DNA of 48,909 nt from an archaeon (GTDB taxonomy: Archaea > Hydrothermarchaeota > Hydrothermarchaeia > JALTZZ01): the NCBI GenBank assembly GCA_027051165.1, contig JALTZZ010000086.1, forward strand, positions 1 through 48,909. The letters are read 5' to 3'. The notes under the pieces are model-generated. The model did no database searches and was not told the DNA's origin. It saw nothing but the letters and a program-made list of their open reading frames with translations. Every line of letters begins with the position of its first letter. The first letter of the stretch is position 1. The position numbers and the translations under genes are program-made. Positions 17,297 to 25,488 of this stretch are shown piece after piece.

Positions 17297-17809
17297 TTAA
17301 AGAGAATCTGAGAGTTTTCTTAGATAGTTAAGCCACTCCTTTCTTGTAAGATTTGGAAAGCTGTATGTAGCGTTATTCTGGAAAAATCTATCTATTGCTA
17401 AGCTCTTTATATCTGAAAAGTTTCTTATCGTTGATAGTGTCTGTTCCATTAAAACGTGGAACATTCCCAGTATAACTATCAGATCAGGTTTTCCATAGCC
17501 ATCTAAACCCTTCCAGTCTTGAGAGATTATTAGGTTCGCTGCATCAACCACGTTGACATAGTAAACGTTAAACTCCGAGAACTCTCTGTAAGCATTTGGT
17601 GTTGTTGCGATTAAGGCATGGTTCCTCAGCTTTTTAAGGATTTCTTTTAACAGCTCTACAGCTTCCCCGTCTCTCACGATGAGCTCTCCCACGACAAAAG
17701 CTGGTTTTTCTGAGTTCTTTATTATTTTTACCGCTGTAGTCGCATCTACAGCTTTAGCCCTATGGTAGCCTTGAATATCGCTCCTATACCAAGGTCTCGC
17801 ATAGAGCAT
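17297..17809 (-). CDS. cdhB: CO dehydrogenase/acetyl-CoA synthase epsilon subunit
   Basis: CdhB is the small subunit of the archaeal CO dehydrogenase component (alpha2-epsilon2) of the acetyl-CoA decarbonylase/synthase complex. The 170 residues contain KNSEKPAFVVGELIV (about 31-45), a DHS-like/Rossmann-type fold segment, and PDLIVILGMFHVLMEQTLST. The length is standard. It follows cdhA by 12 bases and is the last gene of the frhB-like/cdhA/cdhB operon. The role of epsilon in electron transfer or stability is not settled. Confidence 0.93.
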   Translation of the reverse strand: MLYARPWYRSDIQGYHRAKAVDATTAVKIIKNSEKPAFVVGELIVRDGEAVELLKEILKKLRNHALIATTPNAYREFSEFNVYYVNVVDAANLIISQDWKGLDGYGKPDLIVILGMFHVLMEQTLSTIRNFSDIKSLAIDRFFQNNATYSFPNLTRKEWLNYLRKLSDSL

Positions 17810-17821
17810 TCTTCATCACCT

Positions 17822-20140
17822 CTATACCCTAACAAACTTCTTGCTAAGCGTTGGATCCGGTATCTCCCTCGGCTTCCATCCCTTCTCTTTTAGCATGTTC
17901 ATTATCTCTTCCTTATAGCTGAATGGTATGTCGGCATCTGTTCTTATATATAGATGCAAATCATCCGGCATTTTTCCAAAGAACTTCTTATGTAAGTCTA
18001 TGTAGTGAGTAAGCTTTATCTGCCTACCTTTTGTAGTATCGTTTGGTCTCATGACAAGCTTAGCAATATGAACCATTGCTTCCTCCTTGCTCTGCACAAC
18101 GTATGCAAGGTGCTCTGGTGCAGGCTCTGCTATGACCTTTTTACCCGTTCTCGCATCGTATATCTCCCAGTCCTCGGGCTTATCCTTCCTTCCCAAGTAT
18201 AGTCTTCTATATCTAACTCCGTTTGGACCAAGTATTACCGGTATCCCCCATCTGTTAGCTCCGGTTCCTATGGCTAAAGCCTTCTGTGAGTATGTTCCCC
18301 AAACTACGGCTACTGCTCCTACTCTGTTTAGAATGTAGTCAGCTATCTCCTCGAAGTTCCCTCTTAGAGGTCTTCTTGCAAATATGTTGGCTATCTTTAT
18401 CGCAGCCCCTATTATGTGTGCATTCGCAACGCAGGAGCCAACGTTTACCAAACCGCCTGCATCAAATATTCCCGGGTATTTTTCGTATAAGCTCATGCCA
18501 TCACTCGTCTTATAGTTTGCTATGCTCATAGCCGCACATCCGCTGACTACAACTATAAAGTTTCTCTTTAAAAATTCTTCTGCAATCTCACCAACTTCCT
18601 TAATGCCGTTGTAGTAGTTCGTGCACCCAGCAAAGGCAACTACTCCGGGTATCTCTCCAAATACTATAGGTGCACCTACGTTTCTTATTTCGGTGTCCTT
18701 TATTGGACCTCTGCCAGCCCTTATTTTGCTCTTCATTTCTTTTATTATTTTTTCGTTAGCTTTTTCCATAAGATTTACTATATCTATACCCTTAGGACAT
18801 GCATAGTTGCATCTTCCGCAACCTACGCATGTTTCTCTTAGAAGCATTAATTCCTGAAAGTCTCCCTGCTTAGCTTTCTTCATTGCACTTGGGATATCAA
18901 GGTTTACCGGGCAGACACGCATGCATGCATGGCAGTTCGTGCATTTTTTAGCTTCTTCTGTTATTTCAAGCTTATCTGGGATCCTCTTAAACTGTTTTCT
19001 CGCCAGATATATCCTTCTTGCAACTTCTACGGCAACAACACCAACTTTACTTGGATCCCCGATATATACGCCATGCTCCTTATAGCTCGACAGATCGCTT
19101 ATTATGGATTCTATATCGTCGTTCGTTCTATCCCTGAACCCCTGACATGCTTTATCGCTAACCGCTATAACTATGCTCTTCAGCTCCTTTGCAATGTCAA
19201 CTATATCTGTTCTAACGCACTGCTCGTCAACGACTATTACATCAGCTACTCCAGACTTTACATATCTCAGCTGCTCAACGAATGGTCCAACGATTTTAGC
19301 CCTCGCATTCTTTCTTATTAAATCATGCGCACTGCAGCATATTCCAGTAACCTCTACCTCGTCTATCAAATTTTTCCTTTCTATATAGTCGAGAATCTCA
19401 AAGCCAGCAACAGCATTGTGTCCAATTACAAGAATAACGGGCTTCTCTACATCTATCGTTCCGAATCCGTATTCCGCAAGCTCGGTGTTCTCATCTCCTT
19501 TTGGTAAATCATAACCGACTATTTGCGTAATATCAGCAATCTCCTTAACAAGATTGTCTATCATTCCAAGATGAAGGGCTTTTGACTCGAAATCTATATA
19601 GTTGCTTTCTTGCCCCATAGCAGTAGATGCAAGCACGTGAGTTATCTGTTCCTCTGCATAATCCAAAGCTTTTTCTAAATCTGCAAGCGTCCTCGGCTTT
19701 ATACCAACAACGGTTCTCGTTATTGGAGCTTCTACATCAACTTCTAAGCCAAGGTCTATTCTGTGGTTTCTTCCCTTAACGCTTATTACGTGCTCAAGCA
19801 TGTGCCTTGCATGTGCGGCGTGTGCGGCAGTTCCCATAGTTACATACAACAAGCTCATCCTCGCCTGTTGACTTGCCATATCTATACCACATGCACCCTT
19901 TGTATGACTGAGTTCGCACTTACCAAAGGTGCAAAGGCAACACATATCACATGTTGGTGAGTAGAAGGGCTTATACCTCTTGAGGAGCTTATGATCCCAG
20001 TGCCTTAGCGTTGTTATGCTCGGCTTGCTCTGACCCTTATCTTCTTCATCCCAATAATCTTCCTCAACCTCCCCTATCTCGATGACAATATCCTTCCCTT
20101 TTATCAGCTTTGATTCAAGCTTCTTTATGTTCATCTTCAT
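17822..20140 (-). CDS. cdhA: CO dehydrogenase/acetyl-CoA synthase alpha subunit
   Basis: CdhA carries the nickel-iron C-cluster that interconverts CO2 and CO. At 772 residues it has the expected length. Early cysteines at 64, 67, 68, 70, 75 and 84 (CDMCCLCTFGKC) supply the B/D clusters. Two archaeal-specific [4Fe-4S] ferredoxin motifs lie at C400-C410 (CTNCHACMRVC) and C438-C448 (CVGCGRCNYAC). C-cluster residues appear in GCTNYYNG (506) and SGCAAMS (535) and near GSCVANAH. The start overlaps nothing but lies one base after the upstream FrhB-like stop. The beta, gamma and delta subunits are not in this window. Confidence 0.97.
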   Translation of the reverse strand: MKMNIKKLESKLIKGKDIVIEIGEVEEDYWDEEDKGQSKPSITTLRHWDHKLLKRYKPFYSPTCDMCCLCTFGKCELSHTKGACGIDMASQQARMSLLYVTMGTAAHAAHARHMLEHVISVKGRNHRIDLGLEVDVEAPITRTVVGIKPRTLADLEKALDYAEEQITHVLASTAMGQESNYIDFESKALHLGMIDNLVKEIADITQIVGYDLPKGDENTELAEYGFGTIDVEKPVILVIGHNAVAGFEILDYIERKNLIDEVEVTGICCSAHDLIRKNARAKIVGPFVEQLRYVKSGVADVIVVDEQCVRTDIVDIAKELKSIVIAVSDKACQGFRDRTNDDIESIISDLSSYKEHGVYIGDPSKVGVVAVEVARRIYLARKQFKRIPDKLEITEEAKKCTNCHACMRVCPVNLDIPSAMKKAKQGDFQELMLLRETCVGCGRCNYACPKGIDIVNLMEKANEKIIKEMKSKIRAGRGPIKDTEIRNVGAPIVFGEIPGVVAFAGCTNYYNGIKEVGEIAEEFLKRNFIVVVSGCAAMSIANYKTSDGMSLYEKYPGIFDAGGLVNVGSCVANAHIIGAAIKIANIFARRPLRGNFEEIADYILNRVGAVAVVWGTYSQKALAIGTGANRWGIPVILGPNGVRYRRLYLGRKDKPEDWEIYDARTGKKVIAEPAPEHLAYVVQSKEEAMVHIAKLVMRPNDTTKGRQIKLTHYIDLHKKFFGKMPDDLHLYIRTDADIPFSYKEEIMNMLKEKGWKPREIPDPTLSKKFVRV

Positions 20141-20141
20141 T

Positions 20142-21263
20142 TTATATCACCCATTCGAGGAGACTCCTATAAGGCAGAGGAAGTGCCTTCTTTATTCTCT
20201 TGTTTATTATTTTCTTTGAATCCTTAACCTTAAGTTGAGCAAGCTTTTTTATCTTCTCTAATCCATCTTCATCTATCTCCTTTGTTTCTATAACACCGTC
20301 TCTCTCCATGGATTCAAATATCTCCTTAGCTTTTTCGCTTCTAACTATCACTGTGCTGTATCCGCTTGCAGATCCTATAGAACCAACGCTTACATCGCTC
20401 AATCTTGAGCTAAAGTCCAAGCATACTTTACAGCCTGCTCTTCTATACTTATAAGCTTCCTTTAGAGGAATTTTGATAACTTCTCCGTCTTCTTTTTCAA
20501 TTATAAAGTTTTTACCCTTTATGTCAACCTTCCTCATTTCCTTTAAACTAACTCCATATTTCTTCTCCATATAATCATATAAGCTTAAGAGAAAGTTGCT
20601 TTTACAGAATATTGCTATCGTAATAACAACGTTAGATGTTAAGTCTAAATCCTCTATTTTATAATTCTCAAGCTTCCTAAAGCCCTCTATTTGGCAAGGT
20701 AAGCCCACAAGTGCTATTTTGAGGTTTTCCTCCTTAGCCTTCTTGAGCAGTGCAAGGTTTGGGCTGTTTGCATATTTCGTTCCACCGCTTTTGTATATGT
20801 CATCCAAGCTCTTTGCAATTATTGGCTGAGGTCTGTTCTCTTCATCAGACCCCGCAACTATTGCACCGTCTATCATTCCTTTTTCAAACATGTAGCTAAG
20901 CATTGCTGTTACAAAACCACCATCTTGAGCGTTTTTAAGGATCTCTTTGTTTTTACTCTTAGCCGCTTTTATAAAGATATAACTGCCGAGAATATCTTCA
21001 CTTATACTTCCAAAAAGCTTTTCTTCATATTCTTTTCTATCTATAAAGCTTCTTGGACAAGCCTGCAGACAATAGCCGCAGTTTGTGCATTTTCCAGTTA
21101 ATCTTGGAAATTCATCAACAGAAATAACGTCCTCTGGACAAACTGCTGAGCAAGCACCACATCCGCTACAAAGATCTTTATATATAATCTCAAGCTCCAA
21201 GGCGTCGAAACCCTCATCCCTTGCAAGCCATATATAGCTTAAAAGCTCATCTGCCCTATACAT
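20142..21263 (-). CDS. FrhB/FdhB-type F420 oxidoreductase subunit
   Basis: This protein of about 373 residues belongs to the coenzyme F420 hydrogenase/dehydrogenase beta-subunit family. From the ATG at 21263 there are two ferredoxin motifs, C32-C42 (CSGCGACSAVCP) and C59-C69 (CTNCGYCLQACP). The FrhB core follows with NAQDGGFVTAMLSY (about 115-128), GGTKYANSP and LVGLPCQIEGFR, and a late CKVC motif. Such proteins bind FAD and exchange electrons with F420. It is the first gene of an operon with cdhA and cdhB, so it probably links CO dehydrogenase or its ferredoxin to F420 (inference). I chose 21263 because GGGTG lies eight bases ahead; an ATG at 21317 adds unconserved residues. Confidence 0.88.
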   Translation of the reverse strand: MYRADELLSYIWLARDEGFDALELEIIYKDLCSGCGACSAVCPEDVISVDEFPRLTGKCTNCGYCLQACPRSFIDRKEYEEKLFGSISEDILGSYIFIKAAKSKNKEILKNAQDGGFVTAMLSYMFEKGMIDGAIVAGSDEENRPQPIIAKSLDDIYKSGGTKYANSPNLALLKKAKEENLKIALVGLPCQIEGFRKLENYKIEDLDLTSNVVITIAIFCKSNFLLSLYDYMEKKYGVSLKEMRKVDIKGKNFIIEKEDGEVIKIPLKEAYKYRRAGCKVCLDFSSRLSDVSVGSIGSASGYSTVIVRSEKAKEIFESMERDGVIETKEIDEDGLEKIKKLAQLKVKDSKKIINKRIKKALPLPYRSLLEWVI

Positions 21264-21378
21264 GCTATGCACCCACACCTTTGCTATGTTTCTTCTACAT
21301 ATAACATTATTCAACATTATTAATTATGTAAAATATATGTGCAACCTCCACCACGTAGCTCCCTCTCAATTTTCTTAT

Positions 21379-22803
21379 TTAACGATTTGAAAATTTTGGA
21401 ATCTCTATAACGAAAACTGAACCCTTGGGCTTGTTATCCTCTACCCAAATTTTTCCTTTATGAAGCTCAACTATTTTCTTTGTAATTGCCAAGCCCAAAC
21501 CAGCTCCCTTTATTCCTTTTTTAGAACCTTTCTCAAACCTCTCAAAGATTCTTTTCTTATACTCGTTAGGAATTCCCGGCCCAAAGTCTCTGAAGTATAT
21601 CCTATACTTATCGTTAAACTCCTTGATCTCTATAATAAGTTTCCTTCCTTCTTTTGCATGCTTTATTGCATTCATAATTATATTCTGAAAAGCTTCTTCG
21701 AGTATTGGATTTGCAACTACTTTATAGTCATCTTCTGCTTTAAATTCGACCTCTATTTTCTCTTTTTCAATGTATGGCTTCAATCCCTCTATACTACCCT
21801 CAATTAGGCTTTTCAACGAAAGTTCCTTGGTTTCTATATCCTTTATTTCTTCAAGTATTGAAAGCTTTTTTATCCTTTCTATAAAATCTATTGCTCTATT
21901 TATACTTGTGTAGGCTTTTTCAAGAAGAATTTTCCTTTCTTTTTCATCTTCAGCATCCTTTGAGAAATCGAGATAACTCTTAGCTATACCGAGTATGTTC
22001 AGCATGTCGTGCCTCACAATATCTATAAGGAGGGTTTTCATCGAAAGCTTCTCTTTATAGTCCCTTATCCTTTCCTCCATTTTTCTTTCAATAGACCTCC
22101 TCGCCTCGATGTCCAGCACTTCTAAGCTCCTCACAAAGGAGATGAGCATGCCAATTGCACATACAGCTCTGAAAACTTGAACCGGTATCCCAACAGCATT
22201 TGTAAAGTTCTCGTTATTTATAATATTAGCTGGCAAATATGGAAGCTTATGGGAAACAAGAGTAAAAAATGCATATAATATTAAAAAAATTCCTGCAAGA
22301 AGAAGGCTGTCCGATATTGCTTTAATATTTTCTGCTATTCTTTTTCTATAATATATTACTACGTATCCGGAAACAAAGCCTGCTGGAAATCCTATGAGAT
22401 ATCTGCTCAAAACTTCTCCTATTATGTGTTTATTTTCATAATTTTCAATACTCATATAAATTATAAGCCATCCTATGAATATAAATATAGGAGATAGCCT
22501 CAAAAGCATCGGTATATTTAGAAATATTGATAAAAACTCTATTGCAAAGAACATAAGAAAAGTATAGGAGAGTGCGTTGAACAGCGTATGCAGATATATT
22601 ATATTTTTCCCCATTTCAAAGATTATGAGCAAATCAAGGTATTCGTCAACTCCATGAATAAATCCAAAAACAGCTAAGAAAATTAGCGGTTTAACCAATT
22701 TTATACGAGGCATCCCAAAAATTCTTGCCACAATTCCAACTGCAAGCATGAAAAAAGCGAGTCCATAGATAAGATAGACAACAACGATACCAGTATCCCC
22801 CAT
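21379..22803 (-). CDS. Membrane sensor histidine kinase
   Basis: The protein has 474 residues. About seven hydrophobic segments span residues 5-225. A dimerisation helix follows with the phosphoacceptor in VRHDMLNI (H265). The catalytic domain carries the N box (NIIMNAIKHA), G1 (DFGPGIP), F (IFERFEK) and G2 (GAGLGLAI) boxes. The membrane part looks like an integral sensor domain with no external loop domain, so the signal may be membrane-borne. No response regulator is adjacent. It lies upstream of the FrhB-CdhAB operon on the same strand with a separate start. Confidence 0.9.
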   Translation of the reverse strand: MGDTGIVVVYLIYGLAFFMLAVGIVARIFGMPRIKLVKPLIFLAVFGFIHGVDEYLDLLIIFEMGKNIIYLHTLFNALSYTFLMFFAIEFLSIFLNIPMLLRLSPIFIFIGWLIIYMSIENYENKHIIGEVLSRYLIGFPAGFVSGYVVIYYRKRIAENIKAISDSLLLAGIFLILYAFFTLVSHKLPYLPANIINNENFTNAVGIPVQVFRAVCAIGMLISFVRSLEVLDIEARRSIERKMEERIRDYKEKLSMKTLLIDIVRHDMLNILGIAKSYLDFSKDAEDEKERKILLEKAYTSINRAIDFIERIKKLSILEEIKDIETKELSLKSLIEGSIEGLKPYIEKEKIEVEFKAEDDYKVVANPILEEAFQNIIMNAIKHAKEGRKLIIEIKEFNDKYRIYFRDFGPGIPNEYKKRIFERFEKGSKKGIKGAGLGLAITKKIVELHKGKIWVEDNKPKGSVFVIEIPKFSNR

Positions 22804-22858
22804 GTTAGTATTTTTTAACTCATATCGTTTTTATATGTTTTCTTTCGGAGGTGCATGT

Positions 22859-23566
22859 TCAGATTGACCTCCTCCCCCAAGGAGAGGTTTGTGCTTCTAA
22901 GGACTTCTTAACCCTTAAAAGCACGGGATGAGCCAGCATCCAGTTAAACCCTCCTCTTTCAGTCCGTCTAAGTCTACCCCGTCGCCGGCTCAGCTTAGAG
23001 GGCTTCATGGAGACGAGGGCTATATTCAGCACACCAGCAACGTCTCTATGGGCTTCTATACCGCAAGCAAGGCATTTAAACAGTCTGCCTCTCCTAATAA
23101 ACTTGTCTGATCCACAGTAAGGACAACGAAATGAGGTATATTTCTCATCAACTAATTTAACCTCTAAGCCGAAGTTCTCTGCAGTTATTTTAAGCTTTTC
23201 GACAATATACCTATAGCTGAAGAAGTTGTGAACCATGGAGTTTATTTTCTTGCTTTTATTGTTGTTCTCCCTAACACCCTTGGGATCACCAACGAAAATC
23301 GTTTTAACGCCCTTCTTTAAGCAGAGTTTAACGAACTTATGCACAGCAGTGTTAACATAGTACCTAAACCTTCTCTGCCTTATTCTGTATAGCTTTCTAA
23401 GCCTTTTAGAACTGTGCCCATCGTTTACTCTTTTGAGAACGCTCTGATGCTTTGCTATATTCTTGCTCAAATACCACCAGCCAGCTAATAGAGGTTTTCC
23501 TGAGAAAGCTATTGCTTGCCTTTCTCCCTCTATATAGGCGGTTATCAAGCATATAGCTCCAACGTA
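22859..23566 (-). pseudogene. tnpB: TnpB (IS605 family) truncated by an IS
   Basis: The minus strand encodes the C-terminal 230 or so residues of an IS200/IS605-type TnpB RNA-guided nuclease. Visible parts are the RuvC-II region TIFVGDPKGVRE, the zinc finger CPYCGS...CLACG and the RuvC-III Asp in HRDVAGVLNIAL. The N-terminal part, including the RuvC-I Asp, is gone: the frame runs directly into the inverted end of the element at 23567. RuvC-II has GDPKG where VEDLKG is more usual. It is a dead gene, but its 3' end retains the hairpins expected at the right end of the element. Confidence 0.88.
22864..22890 (-). repeat. IS605-type right-end hairpin, copy 1
   Basis: On the minus strand the tnpB reading runs through CCTCTCC, a TTG loop and GGGGAGG, followed by AGGTCAA. 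The same position after the TnpB fragment at 33128 has a related hairpin (33456-33486). IS605 elements carry a subterminal hairpin at the right end, and the 3' end of tnpB overlaps the guide RNA scaffold, so this may be the scaffold remnant. Confidence 0.45.
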
Positions 23567-24237
23567 GACCTGTCCAAATGACGAGGTATTGGCACAAGCA
23601 TGCACACAGTAGAATATAAATAGGCGGTGAGGGAGGGCAAAGGAATATGAAGGTAGATATTTTCGGTTACATAATGGGTTTAGAGATATTTAGAAGGAAC
23701 TTTAGAGCTAAAGATATTAGCGATAGTGAACTACATATTTCTCAGCAGTTATCGAAGAACGGCTAAGGTATTATCTATTTTTAAAAGATTAGCAAGAGTT
23801 CTGTGCATTATTGGGTCAAAAGATTTAAAGAGAAGGTTAAGATAGGCATGGAGGAGAAAGAAAGGCAAACTATAGCGAAATTAATGGCAAAAAGTTCTAC
23901 TTATACGCAGCTTTGGATGTGGAGAATCGTTTTTATAAAAGTCTATTCAACGAGAAATTTCTTAACTTCGATGGATTTTATCAAAAAAGGAGTTTTCGAA
24001 AGGCTCGGCTTAGATTATGTTCATGAAACCCTTAGCAAAAAAGCAAGGTTGAAAATGTCTTCTCCTCCTATAAGCAGAGAAGCAAAGTCTTCTTTAACAA
24101 TTTTAATATTAACTTTAGAAGTGGACTGAAAGATAAAAGCTTGTGGTGCAAAAAAGCCCTCGAAAATGCTAACTCCATCGCCTACTTGTTCATGCCCTAC
24201 TACAACTCCTTGAGGTGATGCCTTATTTGGACAGGTC
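23567..24237 (+). mobile_element. Decayed IS6/IS240-like insertion sequence, copy 2
   Basis: The 671-base element has perfect 13-base inverted ends GACCTGTCCAAAT. It is closely similar to copy 1 at 1083-1728 and shares the stop after QLSKNG. Compared with copy 1 it has lost 12 bases that encoded the first catalytic Asp, but it keeps the 3' block FFNNFNINFRSGLKD typical of IS6-like transposases. It sits inside, or at the broken edge of, the TnpB gene. No target duplication is visible. Confidence 0.82.
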
Positions 24238-24324
24238 TTGATGAAAACTTAGACTAAAAGAAGAAATAGAGGCTTTGGAAAAATCCGAGATATACGATGT
24301 TTAAAAGAAAAAATGAAAAAGTAA

Positions 24325-24675
24325 TCACCCATGTTCTGCTTCTCTTGGCAGGCTCTCTCTAATCATGCCTTTCTCTTTTAGCTTAACTGCAATCTTTTTT
24401 AAGAGGATTGGTGTTATCTCTATAAACCATTCAGAGTGTAACCATTCTTTAATAGATTCATCACTTGTGAATTTGGCATCTATGCCATCTCCATAGTAAC
24501 CCTTTAGCTCACTTGTAATCTTCTTAGCAAGCTTTTCTACAAATTCTTCAGGACCCTTGATGGTCTCTACAATATGAATCCCATCTTTTAGCTCTGCAGT
24601 TCCATATAGTATTATCTCAGCTACAAAACCCTCCCCACACCACGGACACTTTCCCTCTGCGTAGACCTTCACCAT
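24325..24675 (-). CDS. Uncharacterised zinc-ribbon-like protein
   Basis: The protein has 116 residues. An N-terminal GKCPWCGEGF (C9, C12) suggests half a zinc site, but no second CxxC is present, so metal binding may need a dimer. The rest is a charged alpha/beta region (FVEKLAKKITSELKG..., EWLHSEWFIEITPILLKKI). I do not recognise the family. It is flanked by the decayed IS and an AbrB-type gene. The ATG at 24675 has a GGGTGGTG motif immediately upstream. Confidence 0.65.
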   Translation of the reverse strand: MVKVYAEGKCPWCGEGFVAEIILYGTAELKDGIHIVETIKGPEEFVEKLAKKITSELKGYYGDGIDAKFTSDESIKEWLHSEWFIEITPILLKKIAVKLKEKGMIRESLPREAEHG

Positions 24676-24744
24676 ACCACACCACCCAAGATGTTTTACA
24701 TCTTTACCGTAAAGTATATAGATCTTTTGGTATAATCTTACATC

Positions 24745-24903
24745 ATGGAAAGGATATTGGGTTTAAGTAATGTGTCTAAAAAATACCAGATCACATTAAC
24801 CAAGAAGGTAAGGGAGAAATTAGGAATCAAAGAGGGGGATAAAGTTGTTTTTGTCGAAAAGAGCGGTGATATAGTTATAAAGAAAGCTAAGATTACTTTC
24901 TGA
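24745..24903 (+). CDS. AbrB/SpoVT-type DNA-binding protein, short
   Basis: The protein has 52 residues. KYQITLTKKVREKLGIKEGDKVVFVEKSGDIVIKK is a swapped-hairpin AbrB (MazE/VapB-like) domain. In archaea such proteins are usually antitoxins or chromosomal regulators. No convincing toxin gene follows. The next gene (25096) starts about 190 bases downstream and is not recognisable as a PIN, MazF or RelE protein. It is divergent from the zinc-ribbon gene at 24675. A TATA-like tract (AGTATATAGAT) lies upstream near 24713. Confidence 0.75.
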   Translation: MERILGLSNVSKKYQITLTKKVREKLGIKEGDKVVFVEKSGDIVIKKAKITF

Positions 24904-25052
24904 TCTTCAAGAATTCAGTAAGGACTTAACCCCTCAGCTCAATTATATGGTTTGAAGTATACATTAATAAATAATAATATAATTATATAGTAAAAGGATA
25001 TTTATCATTCTAGGGCTCCGTTATGCTGAGCCGGTAAATGTGGTATGGACCA

Positions 25053-25095
25053 TCAACATCAACCTTTATATAGTTGTTGTAGCATAATGTTGATC
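25053..25095 (+). promoter_or_regulatory. TATA box within an inverted repeat
   Basis: A strong archaeal TATA box, TTTATATA (25065-25072), lies about 24-31 bases before the ATG at 25096. It is flanked by the inverted repeat ATCAACAT (about 25053-25060) and ATGTTGAT (about 25087-25094). A dimeric repressor bound to both arms would cover the TATA box and start site, so the gene may be autoregulated or controlled by the nearby AbrB-type protein. This is inference from spacing only. Confidence 0.4.
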
Positions 25096-25338
25096 ATGGA
25101 AAAAGAGACGGGAGGGGAGAGGAGGAACTTCAGGGCTGAGGAGTTCCTCCGCCTGTGCAAACGCTATCACCCAAGGAGCAAAGCCTCACGTTTTCTAAGG
25201 TTCGTGAAAAACTGTAAAACAAATTTGAAAGAAGATAAAGGGTTTTTGAAAAATTATAAAACATTTTCAAATAATAAGGAGTATAGGGCTGTTTTTGACG
25301 ATAATTTATCAAATAAGGCTAAGGAATTCTTGAATTAA
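25096..25338 (+). CDS. Uncharacterised small basic protein
   Basis: The protein has 80 residues from the ATG at 25096 (MEKETGGERRNFRAEEF...). It is rich in Lys, Arg and Asn and helical in prediction by eye, and the family is unknown. An upstream in-frame reading from 25045 would begin before the TATA box, so it is unlikely. The distance from TATA box to ATG fits a leaderless mRNA. It could be an orphan element gene, given the mobile DNA upstream. No toxin motif is seen. Confidence 0.45.
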   Translation: MEKETGGERRNFRAEEFLRLCKRYHPRSKASRFLRFVKNCKTNLKEDKGFLKNYKTFSNNKEYRAVFDDNLSNKAKEFLN

Positions 25339-25378
25339 CTTGGAATGATTGTAAATAACATCAATTAAAAAATGGAAT

Positions 25379-25450
25379 GCAGCCGCCGGGATTTGAACCC
25401 GGGCCACTGGCTTGGGAGGCCAGTGTCCTACCAGACTAGACCACGGCTGC
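25379..25450 (-). tRNA. tRNA-Gly (anticodon CCC)
   Basis: The 72-base minus-strand tRNA has a seven-base-pair acceptor stem (GCAGCCG/CGGCTGC). The anticodon stem CTGGC/GCCAG encloses the loop CTCCCAA, giving anticodon CCC. The T arm is CCGGGTTCAAATCCCGG. CCA is not encoded. It lies between an orphan gene and prs; no integrase or attachment-site repeat was seen beside it. Confidence 0.95.
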
Positions 25451-25488
25451 TCTTTCTTCACAGCTATTAAAAACGACTATTAACATAG

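Noticed and set aside
17822-20140. Several open frames of 60-130 codons on the plus strand across this interval
   Set aside because: They lie antisense to the CdhA reading, which is a clear full-length conserved protein; none has a ribosome binding site or family resemblance.
24238-24324. Short coding-like stretch reading KLRLKEEIEALEKSEIYDV
   Set aside because: Only 19 residues with a nearby stop and no start; it could be an antitoxin scrap but the evidence is too thin to annotate.
25379-25450. tRNA-Gly as an integration site for the nearby orphan genes
   Set aside because: No direct repeat of the tRNA 3' end and no integrase gene were found in the window.
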